NCBI RefSeq assembly: GCF_043235035.1
Contig: NZ_JAZAQF010000021.1
Coordinates: forward strand, 62,001 to 126,000
Origin: CACIAM-69d sp001698445
Lineage (GTDB): Bacteria; Cyanobacteriota; Cyanobacteriia; CACIAM-69d
DNA: 64,000 nt
Direction: 5' to 3'
The translations under genes were made by a program, and so were the position numbers. This document shows positions 25,750 to 34,967 of this stretch, one piece after another. The stretch's first letter is position 1, and the number at the start of each line of letters is the position of its first letter. The notes below the pieces were generated by a model. It was given only the letters and a program-made list of their open reading frames with translations. It did no database searches and had not been told where the DNA came from.

Positions 25750-26145
25750 TTAGACCCGACGACGCTTCGGCGGCCGGCAACCATTGTGCGGAATCGGCGT
25801 AACATCACGAATCAGCGTAATTTCCAGCCCCGACGCTTGCAGGGCCCGAATCGCCGTTTCCCGGCCCGAACCGGGGCCGCTCACCATCACTTCCACCTGA
25901 CGCATCCCCTGTTCAGAGGCACGACGGGCAGCAGCCTCAGCGGCAGTTTGGGCGGCGAAGGGCGTACCCTTCTTGGCTCCCTTGAAACCGCTAGAACCGG
26001 CCGAGGCCCAGGAGATCGCGTCACCCTTGAGATCGGTGATCGTCACGATCGTGTTGTTGAAAGTCGATTGAATGTGGGCGACACCGCTGGGGACGTTGCG
26101 CTTTTGCTTACGCGGGCCAGAGCGCTTGTTGGGTTGCTTTGCCAT
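25750..26145 (-). CDS. rpsK: 30S ribosomal protein S11
   Basis: 131 residues; GVAHIQSTFNNTIVTITD, KGTPFAAQTAAEAA and DVTPIPHNGCRPPKRRRV are diagnostic, the last forming the conserved C-terminal rRNA-binding tail. Confidence 0.96.
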   Translation of the reverse strand: MAKQPNKRSGPRKQKRNVPSGVAHIQSTFNNTIVTITDLKGDAISWASAGSSGFKGAKKGTPFAAQTAAEAAARRASEQGMRQVEVMVSGPGSGRETAIRALQASGLEITLIRDVTPIPHNGCRPPKRRRV

Positions 26146-26196
26146 AGCTGTTGAACAGAACTAAAACGTTCGTAGAAAGGGGACAGAACCAGTCGA

Positions 26197-26574
26197 TTAC
26201 TTGCGAGGAGCCTTCTTCTTCCCGGCCACCGTACGACGACCACCACGGCGAGTCCGGGCATTGGTGCGCGTCCGTTGACCCCGCACCGGCAGACCCGCAC
26301 GGTGACGACGACCCCGATAGCAACCGATGTCCATCAGGCGCTTGATGTTCATGGCCTCAAAGCGGCGCAGATCACCTTCCACCTGGTAGTTATCCAACTC
26401 GGCCCGCAGGGCAGAGATGTCTGCATCGCCGAGGTCTTTGACGCGCGTATCCGGATTCACACCCGTCGCGGCCAAAATTTTCTTCGACAGGGTTAGACCA
26501 ATGCCGTAAATATAGGTCAACCCAATTTCAATGCGCTTATCGCGCGGTAAATCTACACCGGAAATACGTGCCAC
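26197..26574 (-). CDS. rpsM: 30S ribosomal protein S13
   Basis: 125 residues; begins MARISGVDLPRDKRIEIGLT, has the GIG motif of the helix-turn region and ends RTNARTRRGGRRTVAGKKK, the basic tail near the decoding-site tRNAs. Confidence 0.96.
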   Translation of the reverse strand: MARISGVDLPRDKRIEIGLTYIYGIGLTLSKKILAATGVNPDTRVKDLGDADISALRAELDNYQVEGDLRRFEAMNIKRLMDIGCYRGRRHRAGLPVRGQRTRTNARTRRGGRRTVAGKKKAPRK

Positions 26575-26650
26575 GTTGGTTCTCCCTAACGTTTTAATGC
26601 TCTGTCTTTAGATGGGTGCCAGGCAAACACAACCACCCTAAAGCTGTCTT

Positions 26651-26764
26651 TTACCCTTGGCGTTGTTTGTGTTTGGGGTTTTGGCAAATGACCATGACGC
26701 GACCGCGACGACGAATCACGCGGCACTTTTCGCACATTTTGCGGACGGAGGCTCGGACTTTCAT
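26651..26764 (-). CDS. rpmJ: 50S ribosomal protein L36
   Basis: A 37-residue gene found by reading the minus strand from ATG 26764 to TAA 26651. It begins MKVRASVRKMCEKCRVIRRR and has the zinc-ribbon ligands C11, C14, C27 and H32. Placement between infA and rpsM is conserved. Confidence 0.95.
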   Translation of the reverse strand: MKVRASVRKMCEKCRVIRRRGRVMVICQNPKHKQRQG

Positions 26765-26871
26765 GATGGTTAAAATCTCCAAACTTGGAATTTTAGAGAA
26801 AAATGAGTACCGGATCAACCTATCGGGGCAAGTCTCTGGCTAGACCGGCGATCGGGTAGCTATTTTGGGGG

Positions 26872-27108
26872 TTATTTTTTGCCACCCGTGTTCTTTAAAC
26901 GGTAGGTGATGCGCCCCTTGGTCAGGTCGTAGGGGGTCAGCTCAACCTTGACGCGATCGCCCGGCAAAATCTTGATGTAGTTACGGCGAATCTTGCCAGA
27001 AATATGTGCTAGGACGTTGAAACCGTTATCGAGATCCACCCGGAACATTGCGTTCGGGAGTGATTCGGTTACGGTTCCCTCCATTTCGATCAGATCTTGC
27101 TTGGACAA
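26872..27108 (-). CDS. infA: Translation initiation factor IF-1 (TTG start)
   Basis: 78 residues of S1-like OB fold: GTVTESLPNAMFRVDLDNG, HISGKIRRNYIKILPGDRV and LTKGRITYRL. The conserved N-terminus SKQDLIEMEG is encoded from a TTG at 27108. The first in-frame ATG would delete eight conserved residues, so the TTG start is well supported and may limit IF-1 output. Confidence 0.94.
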   Translation of the reverse strand: MSKQDLIEMEGTVTESLPNAMFRVDLDNGFNVLAHISGKIRRNYIKILPGDRVKVELTPYDLTKGRITYRLKNTGGKK

Positions 27109-27273
27109 GGATCAGCTCTCCTGTATGAACGTCGAGTTGGTTGACAATCAGTGAAATTGCTGTTAAGCGTTCCTTCACTGCCAAACTAGCACAATGGGCG
27201 ATCGGGTCTGGGGTTCTGGTTCAGCGCACGGTCTCAGCACAAGGCTTCAGCACCAAACTTCAGCGAAGGTGAA

Positions 27274-27852
27274 CTAGGCCGTTGGGGCGATCGCCTGTTT
27301 CAGGTCACGAGTCACATCGCTGAGGGGCTGGTCGCCATCAACTTCCGCCAACAGGTTGACTTGCTGGGCCCTATAGAACTTCAGCAGCGGTTCCGTCGTT
27401 TGGTGAAAAATCGCCAGACGATGCTCAATGGTCGCCAAATTGTCGTCCGAGCGACCTTCCGCTGTGCCTCGGCTCAGGAGACGGGCCTTGAGTACGTCAT
27501 CGGCAACCACCAAATTCAGCACTCGATCGCAAGCCTGACCCGTTGCCGCCAGCATGTCATTGAGTTTTTCGGCCTGGGTCACATTACGCGGGAAGCCATC
27601 CAGGATCCAGCCCTGTTGGGCATCAGGTTCTGCGAGCCGATCTTTGATGATCCCAATGATCAATTCATCGGGCACCAATTCACCACGATCCATGAAGGAC
27701 TTCGCCGCCTGTCCCAAGGAGGTGCCTTGGGCAACTGCCGCGCGCAAGATATCACCCGTGGAAATATGGGGAATGCCATATTCCTCAGACAAAATCTTGG
27801 CCTGCGTGCCCTTACCAGCACCCGGTGGGCCGAAAAAAATCAATCGCGTCAC
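27274..27852 (-). CDS. adk: Adenylate kinase
   Basis: 192 residues, short-lid form without zinc ligands. P-loop GPPGAGKGTQA, HISTGDILRAA, DGFPRNVTQAE and SRGTAEGRSDDN are present. It interconverts ATP + AMP and 2 ADP. Its start overlaps the secY stop by 4 bases, indicating coupled translation. Confidence 0.95.
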   Translation of the reverse strand: MTRLIFFGPPGAGKGTQAKILSEEYGIPHISTGDILRAAVAQGTSLGQAAKSFMDRGELVPDELIIGIIKDRLAEPDAQQGWILDGFPRNVTQAEKLNDMLAATGQACDRVLNLVVADDVLKARLLSRGTAEGRSDDNLATIEHRLAIFHQTTEPLLKFYRAQQVNLLAEVDGDQPLSDVTRDLKQAIAPTA

Positions 27853-29171
27853 TGCTTCACCATTCCTTCGTAGCGCTGTGAAATCACGTAGGTTTGGATT
27901 TGCTTCGCCGTTTCGATCGCGACCCCAACCAAGATCAGAAACGACGTTGCGCCCAACCCTTGGAACGTCCGCACATTGGTGGCACTTTCCACGGCCGTCG
28001 GCACAATGGCCACCAAGCCCAAGAAAATTGCCCCCAAGAAGGTCAGCCGATTCAAAATCTGCTGCACCCGCTTACTCGTGGCTTGACCTGGGCGCACCCC
28101 GGGGATGCTCGCTCCCATCTTCTTCAGGTTCTGAGCCATATCCACCGGGTTCACCACCAGCGACGAATAGAAATAGCTAAAGAACAGAATCAGCGCCAGG
28201 TAAACCAACACGTACAGCCAGGGCGTGGGGCCCGTCGGACTCAGATAGGTGGCCACCCGAGCCAAGGCCTCATTGTTCGTGAACTGGGCCAGCGAGGCCG
28301 GAACCACCAACACCGCCGTCGAGAAGATGATGGGCATCACGCCCCCTTGGTTCAAGCGCAGGGGCAAGTAGCTGCTGCGCTCCTGATACTGGCGGCGACC
28401 CACCTGGCGGCGGGCCATCACGATTGGGATGCGACGGGCCCCTTCTTGAACAAACACAATGCCGACAATGGTGGCCATAAACGCCAACATCAACAGCACA
28501 ATGCCGCCAATGGTCGATCGATCACCACTCTGAGCCAACTCCAGCGTTTGGCCCACCGATTTCGGAAAAGTCGAAACAATATTCACGAAAATCAGCAGCG
28601 AAGCACCATTGCCCACACCACGTTCCGTGATCAGCTCGCCAATCCACATGACAAACATCGAACCAGCCGTCAGGGCCAGCGCCGTCTTCACCACAAACAG
28701 GCCCGCTGGCTCCGTCGTGGCCCCCAACGCCGACACCCAGAGACCGATCCCCACGCTTTGGATCACGGCCCAAGCAACGGACACATAGCGGGTGATTTGG
28801 GCAATCTTGCGACGGCCCGCCTCCCCTTCGTTCTTCTGGAGGTCTTCCAGAGAAGGCAGCGCCGCCGTCAGCAACTGGATGATGATAGACGCGTTGATAT
28901 AGGGCAGAATTCCCAACGCAAAGATCCCCAGCAGCGACAGACCGCCCCCGGAGAAGATATCTAAGAAGCCAACCAACCCACCTAGACCGCTGTTTTGGAT
29001 CGCATTGCCAAAGGCCGCACGATCAATTCCCGGTACCGGCAAAAAGATCCCAAGGCGCACCAGCACTAGCAGGCCGACGGTCACCAGCAACCGCCCCCGC
29101 AGGCCAGCCGCCTGGGCCATTTGCATGAAGGTTTCTTGGGCTGTTGGCGCTTTATCTCGACTGACGACCAT
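27849..29171 (-). CDS. secY: Protein translocase subunit SecY
   Basis: 440 residues, ten predicted membrane segments. GIFLPVPGIDRAAF begins the plug region; ALGILPYINASIIIQLL and LNQGGVMPIIFSTAVLVVP are SecY signatures; the C-terminal cytosolic tail is short. It forms the channel for protein export into the plasma and thylakoid membranes. Confidence 0.96.
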   Translation of the reverse strand: MVVSRDKAPTAQETFMQMAQAAGLRGRLLVTVGLLVLVRLGIFLPVPGIDRAAFGNAIQNSGLGGLVGFLDIFSGGGLSLLGIFALGILPYINASIIIQLLTAALPSLEDLQKNEGEAGRRKIAQITRYVSVAWAVIQSVGIGLWVSALGATTEPAGLFVVKTALALTAGSMFVMWIGELITERGVGNGASLLIFVNIVSTFPKSVGQTLELAQSGDRSTIGGIVLLMLAFMATIVGIVFVQEGARRIPIVMARRQVGRRQYQERSSYLPLRLNQGGVMPIIFSTAVLVVPASLAQFTNNEALARVATYLSPTGPTPWLYVLVYLALILFFSYFYSSLVVNPVDMAQNLKKMGASIPGVRPGQATSKRVQQILNRLTFLGAIFLGLVAIVPTAVESATNVRTFQGLGATSFLILVGVAIETAKQIQTYVISQRYEGMVKQ

Positions 29172-29222
29172 GGTTGGTACACCTCAGGCAAATTTCAGCA
29201 ACCGGATTTCCCAACTTCAATC

Positions 29223-29666
29223 TTAGACAACCGTGCAAGTTCCGCCGGCTGCTTCGATCTTTTCCTTGGCGCTAGCCGTGAAGCGAGCGGCTTCCACCGT
29301 CAGCTTCACCGACAGATCACCATCGCCCAGCAACTTCAGCGGGCCATCGTTGGTGGTAACAATTCCGGCTTCCATCAACGAGGCCAAGTTGACGGTCGAA
29401 CCGGCCGCCAGGCCAGCCAGACTGCCGACGTTGACCACGGTGTAGGCTTGGCGGTTGATCACCGTGAAGTGCTTCAGCTTCGGCACCCGGCGGTAAAGGG
29501 GCATTTGCCCCCCTTCAAAACCGGGGCGGGTGCTGCGACCGGAGCGCGACTTTTGACCGCGCATCCCGAAGCCACAGCTCGCGCCTTGACCGGCAGCAAT
29601 GCCCCGACCGACGCGACGACCGCGCTTTTTGGAGCCTTTTTTAGGCTGTGCATCCGTGATTTTCAT
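29223..29666 (-). CDS. rplO: 50S ribosomal protein L15
   Basis: 147 residues; KKGSKKRGRRVGRGIAAGQG, GMRGQKSRSG and FEGGQMPLYRRVPK are typical. No rpmD (L30) lies between this gene and rpsE, as is usual in cyanobacteria. Confidence 0.95.
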   Translation of the reverse strand: MKITDAQPKKGSKKRGRRVGRGIAAGQGASCGFGMRGQKSRSGRSTRPGFEGGQMPLYRRVPKLKHFTVINRQAYTVVNVGSLAGLAAGSTVNLASLMEAGIVTTNDGPLKLLGDGDLSVKLTVEAARFTASAKEKIEAAGGTCTVV

Positions 29667-29693
29667 GGATTTGGTCTCCGTCGATGACCGGAA

Positions 29694-30218
29694 CTACTTG
29701 TACAGGTGCTCGAGGGTCACACCCCGGTCTTCGGCCACTTCTGCGAAAGTCCGCAGGGAAGACAGGGCATCCAAAGCAGCACGGGCGTTGTTCAAGGGGT
29801 TATCGGAACCCAGTTGCTTGGCGAGGATGTTTTTCACCCCGGCCAATTCCAACACGGTGCGGACAGCACCCCCAGCGATTACCCCAGTACCGGGAGCGGC
29901 GGGGCGCATCATCACTTTTGAGCTACCACCACCGACACCGTTGGTGGGGTGGGGAATCGTGTCGCCCTTAATCAGGGGCACGTCAACTAGGTGCTTTTTG
30001 CCATCGGCTACGCCTTTTTTGACGGCTCCGATCACATCAGCGGCTTTGCCGACCCCAACGCCCACTTGACCGCGCTCGTTACCGATTACGACCACAGCGC
30101 GGAAGCTGAGCTTTTTACCGCCCTTGACGACTTTGGTGACGCGACGGATTTGGACGACGCGCTCTTGCCATTCGGACTCTTTCTCGCGGGTGCGATTGCC
30201 TTTACGACGAGTTGCCAT
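29694..30218 (-). CDS. rpsE: 30S ribosomal protein S5
   Basis: 174 residues; EWQERVVQIRRVTKVVKGGKKL and VGVGVGKAADVIGAVKKGV mark the dsRNA-binding and S5 C-terminal folds. Contributes to decoding accuracy. Confidence 0.95.
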   Translation of the reverse strand: MATRRKGNRTREKESEWQERVVQIRRVTKVVKGGKKLSFRAVVVIGNERGQVGVGVGKAADVIGAVKKGVADGKKHLVDVPLIKGDTIPHPTNGVGGGSSKVMMRPAAPGTGVIAGGAVRTVLELAGVKNILAKQLGSDNPLNNARAALDALSSLRTFAEVAEDRGVTLEHLYK

Positions 30219-30241
30219 AGTGAATACTCCTGAGTTCTCGC

Positions 30242-30604
30242 CTAGAAGTTCAGTCCGGCTTCGCGCGCCGCGTCGGCCAAAGCCTTGACACGACCGTGGT
30301 AAAGATTACCGCCGCGATCGAACACAACTTGGGTAACGCCCTTGGCTTGGGCGCGCTCAGCCAGCAGCTTACCCACCGCTGCGGCTGCATCACAATCGCG
30401 GCTGCTTTCAAGCTGCGACTTGACATCGGGTTCCAGGGTCGAAGCGGCTACCAACGTGTGATGTTGGGTGTCGTCGATCACCTGGGCGTAAATGTGTTGG
30501 TGCGAGCGGAACACGCACAGGCGAGGCCGATCGGGCGTTCCCGAAACTTTGCGGCGCACCCGCCCGTGGCGACGGCGCACCATATCCTTGCGAGTGGCTT
30601 TCAT
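30242..30604 (-). CDS. rplR: 50S ribosomal protein L18
   Basis: 120 residues; RRKVSGTPDRPRLCVFRSHQHIY and FDRGGNLYHGRVKALADAAREAGL are L18 motifs for 5S rRNA binding. The ATG overlaps the rplF stop by one base. Confidence 0.95.
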   Translation of the reverse strand: MKATRKDMVRRRHGRVRRKVSGTPDRPRLCVFRSHQHIYAQVIDDTQHHTLVAASTLEPDVKSQLESSRDCDAAAAVGKLLAERAQAKGVTQVVFDRGGNLYHGRVKALADAAREAGLNF

Positions 30605-31143
30605 TATTTCTTACCTGTCTTACCTGCCTTGCGGCGAACGACTTCACCTTGGTAGCGAATCCCTTTGCCCTTGTAGGGTTCCGGTTTGCGCACAGCACGG
30701 ACACGGGCGGCGGTGTTACCCACCAATTCCTTGTCAATGCCGCTGACAATCACGTTGGTGTTGTTTTCTACCGCAAACTGAATCCCGTCGGGGGCGGGGA
30801 TATTCACCGGGTGGCTATAGCCCATGCTCAGGTTGAGCGTGGTGCCTTGGACAGCAGCCCGGTAACCGACCCCTTGGATTTCCAGACGGCGCTGGAAGCC
30901 TTGGGACACACCTTCGACCATGTTGGCCAGCAGGGTGCGGCAGAGACCATGGCGCTGACGGGCGGGACGCGATTCATCCCGGCGCGTCACGAGCAATTGA
31001 TCTGCTTCTTGGGAGAAGAGGATTTCAGGGGGGAAGGTGCGGGTCAGCTCGCCTTTGGAGCCTTTGACCGAGACGGTTTGGCCGTCGATCGTCACCGTCA
31101 CCCCTTTGGGAATGGGAATGGGACGCTTGCCAATGCGGGACAC
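30604..31143 (-). CDS. rplF: 50S ribosomal protein L6
   Basis: 179 residues; MSRIGKRPIPIPKGVTV at the start and PEPYKGKGIRYQGEVVRRKAGK at the end are diagnostic. Confidence 0.96.
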   Translation of the reverse strand: MSRIGKRPIPIPKGVTVTIDGQTVSVKGSKGELTRTFPPEILFSQEADQLLVTRRDESRPARQRHGLCRTLLANMVEGVSQGFQRRLEIQGVGYRAAVQGTTLNLSMGYSHPVNIPAPDGIQFAVENNTNVIVSGIDKELVGNTAARVRAVRKPEPYKGKGIRYQGEVVRRKAGKTGKK

Positions 31144-31169
31144 GATTGAGAACTCCTTCGTCGTAGGGA

Positions 31170-31568
31170 TTACCAGACGTAGCAGAGGACTTCGCCACCG
31201 ATGCCCTGCTGACGCGCGTCGCGATCGGTCATGATGCCTCGGGAGGTCGAGACGATCGCGATGCCAATACCGCCTAGAACGCGGGGCAAATCGCGGCGAT
31301 TGGAATAGACGCGGAGACCCGGCTTGCTCACGCGCTTCAGGTTCGAAATGATCGGACGGCGCTGCTTGCCCTTGTATTTCAAAGAGATCACGAGCGTCTT
31401 CTTCACACCTTCACCGGTTTCTTCCACTTCGGCGACGAAGCCTTCAGACTTGAGCACCTCGGCGATGCTGCGGGTCATCTTGGTGGCCGGAACTTCCGTT
31501 TTTTGGTGACGCGCCAGGCAGGCGTTGCGAATGCGCGTCAGCATATCTGCGATGGGATCGTTAACCAT
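31170..31568 (-). CDS. rpsH: 30S ribosomal protein S8
   Basis: 132 residues; DPIADMLTRIRNA at the start and GIAIVSTSRGIMTDRDAR followed by GGEVLCYVW at the end. It follows rplE without an intervening rpsN. Confidence 0.95.
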   Translation of the reverse strand: MVNDPIADMLTRIRNACLARHQKTEVPATKMTRSIAEVLKSEGFVAEVEETGEGVKKTLVISLKYKGKQRRPIISNLKRVSKPGLRVYSNRRDLPRVLGGIGIAIVSTSRGIMTDRDARQQGIGGEVLCYVW

Positions 31569-31586
31569 AGTTCGCTCCTTGCAACG

Positions 31587-32132
31587 CTACTTGTCCCGGA
31601 ACGGCATGCCCATTTCCTTGAGCAGCGCGCGGCCTTCTTCGTCGGTGGTGGCGGTGGTCGTGATGCAAATGTCCATCCCGCGGATTTGGTCGATGCTGTC
31701 GTAGCTGATTTCAGGGAAGATCAGCTGCTCACGCAGACCTAGGGAGTAGTTGCCACGACCATCGAAGCTGTTAGGGCTGACACCACGAAAGTCCCGGATT
31801 CGGGGTAGGGACAATCGCACAAGGCGATCGAGGAAGTCATACATCTTGTCAGAGCGCAGGGTCACCATCATGCCCACGGGCATCCCTTGACGCAGCTTAA
31901 AGCCGGCGATCGCCTTTTTGGCGCGGGTCACAACGGGGCGCTGACCGGTGATGGTGGCCAATTCCACTAGAGAAGACTCCAGGGCCTTGGCATTCTGCGA
32001 CGCTTCGCCCAAACCACGGTTCACCGTGATCTTCACCACTTTGGGCACCTGGTGAATATTCTCGTACCGGAACTGTTCCATCAGTTTCGGCACAATTGTT
32101 TCCTTGTAAATGGTTTTCAGTCGTGCTGGCAT
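31587..32132 (-). CDS. rplE: 50S ribosomal protein L5
   Basis: 181 residues from ATG 32132 (MPARLKTIYKE). Signature KVVKITVNRGLGEASQN and the 5S rRNA contact region LRSDKMYDFLDRLV are present. The eight-codon upstream extension is rejected because it is not conserved. Confidence 0.94.
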   Translation of the reverse strand: MPARLKTIYKETIVPKLMEQFRYENIHQVPKVVKITVNRGLGEASQNAKALESSLVELATITGQRPVVTRAKKAIAGFKLRQGMPVGMMVTLRSDKMYDFLDRLVRLSLPRIRDFRGVSPNSFDGRGNYSLGLREQLIFPEISYDSIDQIRGMDICITTTATTDEEGRALLKEMGMPFRDK

Positions 32133-32158
32133 GGCTGTTTCAGCGATCGGGCGCAACG

Positions 32159-32527
32159 TTAGTCGATGATTTCGCCAGTTTTAATCAGCTTGCGCACCTT
32201 CTTACCTTGGTCGGTGAAGGTGTAGCAAACGCGGCTGGCGACCTTTTCTTTCTCGGAATAGTGCAGGACGTTCGAGCTGTGGATCGGGAACTCGCGCACC
32301 TCGACTTTGCCCGATTCGCCTTCCTGAGTTGGCTTAGTGTGCTTGGTCTTTTGGTTCACCCCTTCCACGATCACTTGGCTCGTTTTGGGGAAGACGCGCA
32401 CAATCTTGCCAACTTTTCCCTTGTCACGACCGGAGATCACCTGAACGGTGTCACCCGCTTTGACATGCATCTTGAAGCGCACGGCTTTGCCGTTTGCATT
32501 CACTTGAATCTTGCCGGGCTTGGCCAT
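32159..32527 (-). CDS. rplX: 50S ribosomal protein L24
   Basis: 122 residues; KOW motif KAGDTVQVISGRDKGKVG, then VIVEGVNQKTKHTKP. Its ATG overlaps the rplN stop by one base. Confidence 0.94.
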   Translation of the reverse strand: MAKPGKIQVNANGKAVRFKMHVKAGDTVQVISGRDKGKVGKIVRVFPKTSQVIVEGVNQKTKHTKPTQEGESGKVEVREFPIHSSNVLHYSEKEKVASRVCYTFTDQGKKVRKLIKTGEIID

Positions 32528-32895
32528 TACAGCACCTCCGGAGCCAGCGAAACGATCTTCAGGTAGTTCTTGTCACGCAGCTCACGAGCTACGGGGCCAA
32601 AAACGCGCGTCCCACGGGGGTTGCCATCCTTGTTGACGATCACGGCGGCGTTGTCGTCGAAGCGAATGCACATGCCGCTGTCGCGTCGGATGGTTTTCCG
32701 GGTGCGGACGATCACGGCTCGCACCACGTCGGACTTCTTCACTGCCATATTCGGAATGGCATCTTTGACGACGGCGATGATTTCATCACCGACATGGCCG
32801 TAGCGACGGTTGCCACCGCCCAGGACGCGAATACACATCAGCTTTTTCGCGCCGCTGTTGTCCGCTACGTTCAGATAGGTTTGCTGTTGAATCAT
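32527..32895 (-). CDS. rplN: 50S ribosomal protein L14
   Basis: 122 residues; MIQQQTYLNVADNSGAKKL and the intersubunit-bridge region ENVAVI-like DNAAVIVNKDGNPRGTRVFG are clear L14 sequence. Confidence 0.96.
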   Translation of the reverse strand: MIQQQTYLNVADNSGAKKLMCIRVLGGGNRRYGHVGDEIIAVVKDAIPNMAVKKSDVVRAVIVRTRKTIRRDSGMCIRFDDNAAVIVNKDGNPRGTRVFGPVARELRDKNYLKIVSLAPEVL

Positions 32896-32912
32896 GGGCG
32901 ATCGAGCCTCCC

Positions 32913-33161
32913 TTACCGGGTCGCGCTTTCGAGAACTTCAACGACCGTCCAGCGCTTGGTTTTGCTCAGGGGGCGAGTTTCGCGGATGCGAACCCGATCG
33001 CCTTCCTTGCACTGGTTGTCTTCATCGTGGGCCTTAAAGCGGCGCGTGCGAACCACAATCTTGCCGTACTTGGAGTGGGCCGAGCGGTTTTCCACCGACA
33101 CCACCACCGTTTTCTGCATCTTGTCGCTCACAACAACGCCAACACGTTCTTTGGCAGCCAT
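32913..33161 (-). CDS. rpsQ: 30S ribosomal protein S17
   Basis: 82 residues; VSDKMQKTVVVSVENR and GDRVRIRETRPLSKTKRW are the S17 OB-fold motifs. Confidence 0.95.
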   Translation of the reverse strand: MAAKERVGVVVSDKMQKTVVVSVENRSAHSKYGKIVVRTRRFKAHDEDNQCKEGDRVRIRETRPLSKTKRWTVVEVLESATR

Positions 33162-33179
33162 AGGGGGTTAACTCCAGAA

Positions 33180-33407
33180 CTACGCTTGGGTTGCTGCTTC
33201 AGATGCAGCCGCGAGCTTGCGCTCATGCTCCACCGTGAGCAGTTGCGCCAACTCATGCTTTGCATGTTTGATTTCGTGCGACTTCACCTCTTGGCGAATC
33301 GCCTTCTTCATCCGGAATTGGAACAGTTGGCGCTTGAGTTCCAAAATGCGATCGCCCAGTGCGGTGTCACTAAGGGCGCGCGCGTCAGCAATCTTCGGGA
33401 GAGCCAT
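33180..33407 (-). CDS. rpmC: 50S ribosomal protein L29
   Basis: 75 residues, two-helix coiled protein with ILELKRQLFQFRMKKAIRQE. The Ala-rich C-terminal tail is slightly longer than in E. coli. Confidence 0.92.
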   Translation of the reverse strand: MALPKIADARALSDTALGDRILELKRQLFQFRMKKAIRQEVKSHEIKHAKHELAQLLTVEHERKLAAASEAATQA

Positions 33408-33413
33408 AGGGCA

Positions 33414-33833
33414 TTACGACTGGATGTCTTCGCGAACAATAAACTTGGTCTTCACGGGCATCTTGAACGCGGCCAGGCGCATTGCTTCGCGAGCCGTCTC
33501 TTCAGCAACACCCTTGATTTCGTACAGGATCCGACCGGGCTTGATTACGGCCACCCAGAACTCCGGTGCCCCTTTACCGGAACCCATCCGGGTTTCTGCG
33601 GGGCGCATGGTCACGGGCTTGTCAGGGAAGACGCGGATCCAGATTTTGCCACCCCGGCGGATGTAGCGGGTCATGGCCCGACGACCGGCTTCGATTTGGC
33701 GAGCCGTAATCCAGCCGCATTCCAGCGATTGCAGGGCAAAATCCCCAAAATTCAGCGAACTGCCCCGAGTGGCGAGGCCCCGCATCCGGCCGCGTTGTTG
33801 CTTGCGGAATTTTGTTCTTCTTGGACTGAGCAT
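33414..33833 (-). CDS. rplP: 50S ribosomal protein L16
   Basis: 139 residues; MLSPRRTKFRKQQRGRM, GRRAMTRYIRRGGKIWIRVF and RMGSGKGAPEFWVAVIKPG are diagnostic. Confidence 0.96.
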   Translation of the reverse strand: MLSPRRTKFRKQQRGRMRGLATRGSSLNFGDFALQSLECGWITARQIEAGRRAMTRYIRRGGKIWIRVFPDKPVTMRPAETRMGSGKGAPEFWVAVIKPGRILYEIKGVAEETAREAMRLAAFKMPVKTKFIVREDIQS

Positions 33834-33836
33834 GGA

Positions 33837-34568
33837 TTATTCCTCGTTCGAGCGGTCTTCAAACTGCTGACGACGACGGGGTTGGCGACGACGCGGCGCA
33901 GGCTGATTCGCCGGGGCCACTTCCTCTTGTCCAGGAATGATCTCGCCCTTGAACACCCACACCTTGATCCCCAACACCCCATAGATGGTGCTGGCGGTGC
34001 GGTAGCTGTAGTCGATGTCCGCCCGCAGGGTATGCAGGGGCACGCGACCTTCCCGCGTCCATTCCGATCGGGCAATTTCTGCACCGTTCAAACGACCGCC
34101 GACTTGGATTTTGATCCCTTCGATCCCAGCGCGTTGGGCCCGTTGGATCGCCTGGCGGACGACCCGACGGAACGACACCCGGCGCTCCAGTTGCTGAGCG
34201 ATGTACTCGGCAATCAAGGTGGCATCGGCATCGACGCGGGCCACTTCGATCACGTTGATTCGGATCTGGCGATCGCGGCTCCCCAGCAGGTTTTGCAGAC
34301 CAACCCGCAGGGTTTCAATGCCACTGCCGCCCCGGCCCACCACCACACCCGGACGGGCGGTGTGAACTTCTAGGTCGATTTGGTCAGCCTTGCGCTCAAT
34401 CCGCACCTTGGCAATGCCGGCATTGTTCAGGTTCTTCTCAACGTATTGCCGGATTTTGTGGTCTTCCTGCAACAGGCTGGAATAACGCGACGGATCTGCA
34501 AACCAGCGCGAGCGGTGCTCTTGGGTAATGCCGAGTCGCAGGCCGACGGGGTGAATTTTCTGTCCCAT
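33837..34568 (-). CDS. rpsC: 30S ribosomal protein S3
   Basis: 243 residues; MGQKIHPVGLRLGI, the KH domain with VVVGRGGSGIETL, and IYGVLGIKVWVFKGE. A basic C-terminal tail rich in R, Q and P (about 215-243) is typical of cyanobacterial S3. Confidence 0.96.
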   Translation of the reverse strand: MGQKIHPVGLRLGITQEHRSRWFADPSRYSSLLQEDHKIRQYVEKNLNNAGIAKVRIERKADQIDLEVHTARPGVVVGRGGSGIETLRVGLQNLLGSRDRQIRINVIEVARVDADATLIAEYIAQQLERRVSFRRVVRQAIQRAQRAGIEGIKIQVGGRLNGAEIARSEWTREGRVPLHTLRADIDYSYRTASTIYGVLGIKVWVFKGEIIPGQEEVAPANQPAPRRRQPRRRQQFEDRSNEE

Positions 34569-34589
34569 GGTTTCCTCGTCTCCTTATGC

Positions 34590-34946
34590 TTAGGCTTCTG
34601 CCGCCGGAGCAACCGCCACGGTGATGTGGCAGGTGGGCTTGCGGATTTGGTAGGCGCGACCTTGGGCGCGAGGGCGGAATCGCTTCAGGGTGGGGCCCTG
34701 ATCAGCGAAGGCCGTGCTCACCACCAAGGAGGTGGCATCGAAACCGTTGTTGTTTTCTGCGTTGGCAGCGGCCGATCGCAGCAACTTGCGAACGATTTCG
34801 CAGGCGCGATAGGGCATGAACTGCAGAATAATCAGCGCTTCGGCGTAGCTCCGACCACGGATTTGGTCGAGGACGCGGCGAACTTTGCGGGGGGACATCC
34901 GCACGAAGCGCACGCTTGCTTTGACTTCGTTGGGACTAAGTGCCAT
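34590..34946 (-). CDS. rplV: 50S ribosomal protein L22
   Basis: 118 residues; VRMSPRKVRRVLDQIRG, the extended loop that lines the exit tunnel, and FRPRAQGRAYQIRKPTCHI. Confidence 0.95.
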   Translation of the reverse strand: MALSPNEVKASVRFVRMSPRKVRRVLDQIRGRSYAEALIILQFMPYRACEIVRKLLRSAAANAENNNGFDATSLVVSTAFADQGPTLKRFRPRAQGRAYQIRKPTCHITVAVAPAAEA

Positions 34947-34967
34947 ATCTGAGCGATTCTCCGGGGG

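Noticed and set aside
27894..28964. 356-codon ORF antisense to secY
   Set aside because: Entirely within secY on the other strand; His/Gln/Arg-rich composition is typical of mirrored codons.
29667..29693. Missing rpmD (L30) between rpsE and rplO as a possible deletion
   Set aside because: Absence of rpmD here is normal for cyanobacteria.
33027..34373. 448-codon antisense ORF over the rpsC-rpmC region
   Set aside because: Exactly antisense to four well-identified ribosomal protein genes and without family features; a shadow of their codon usage.
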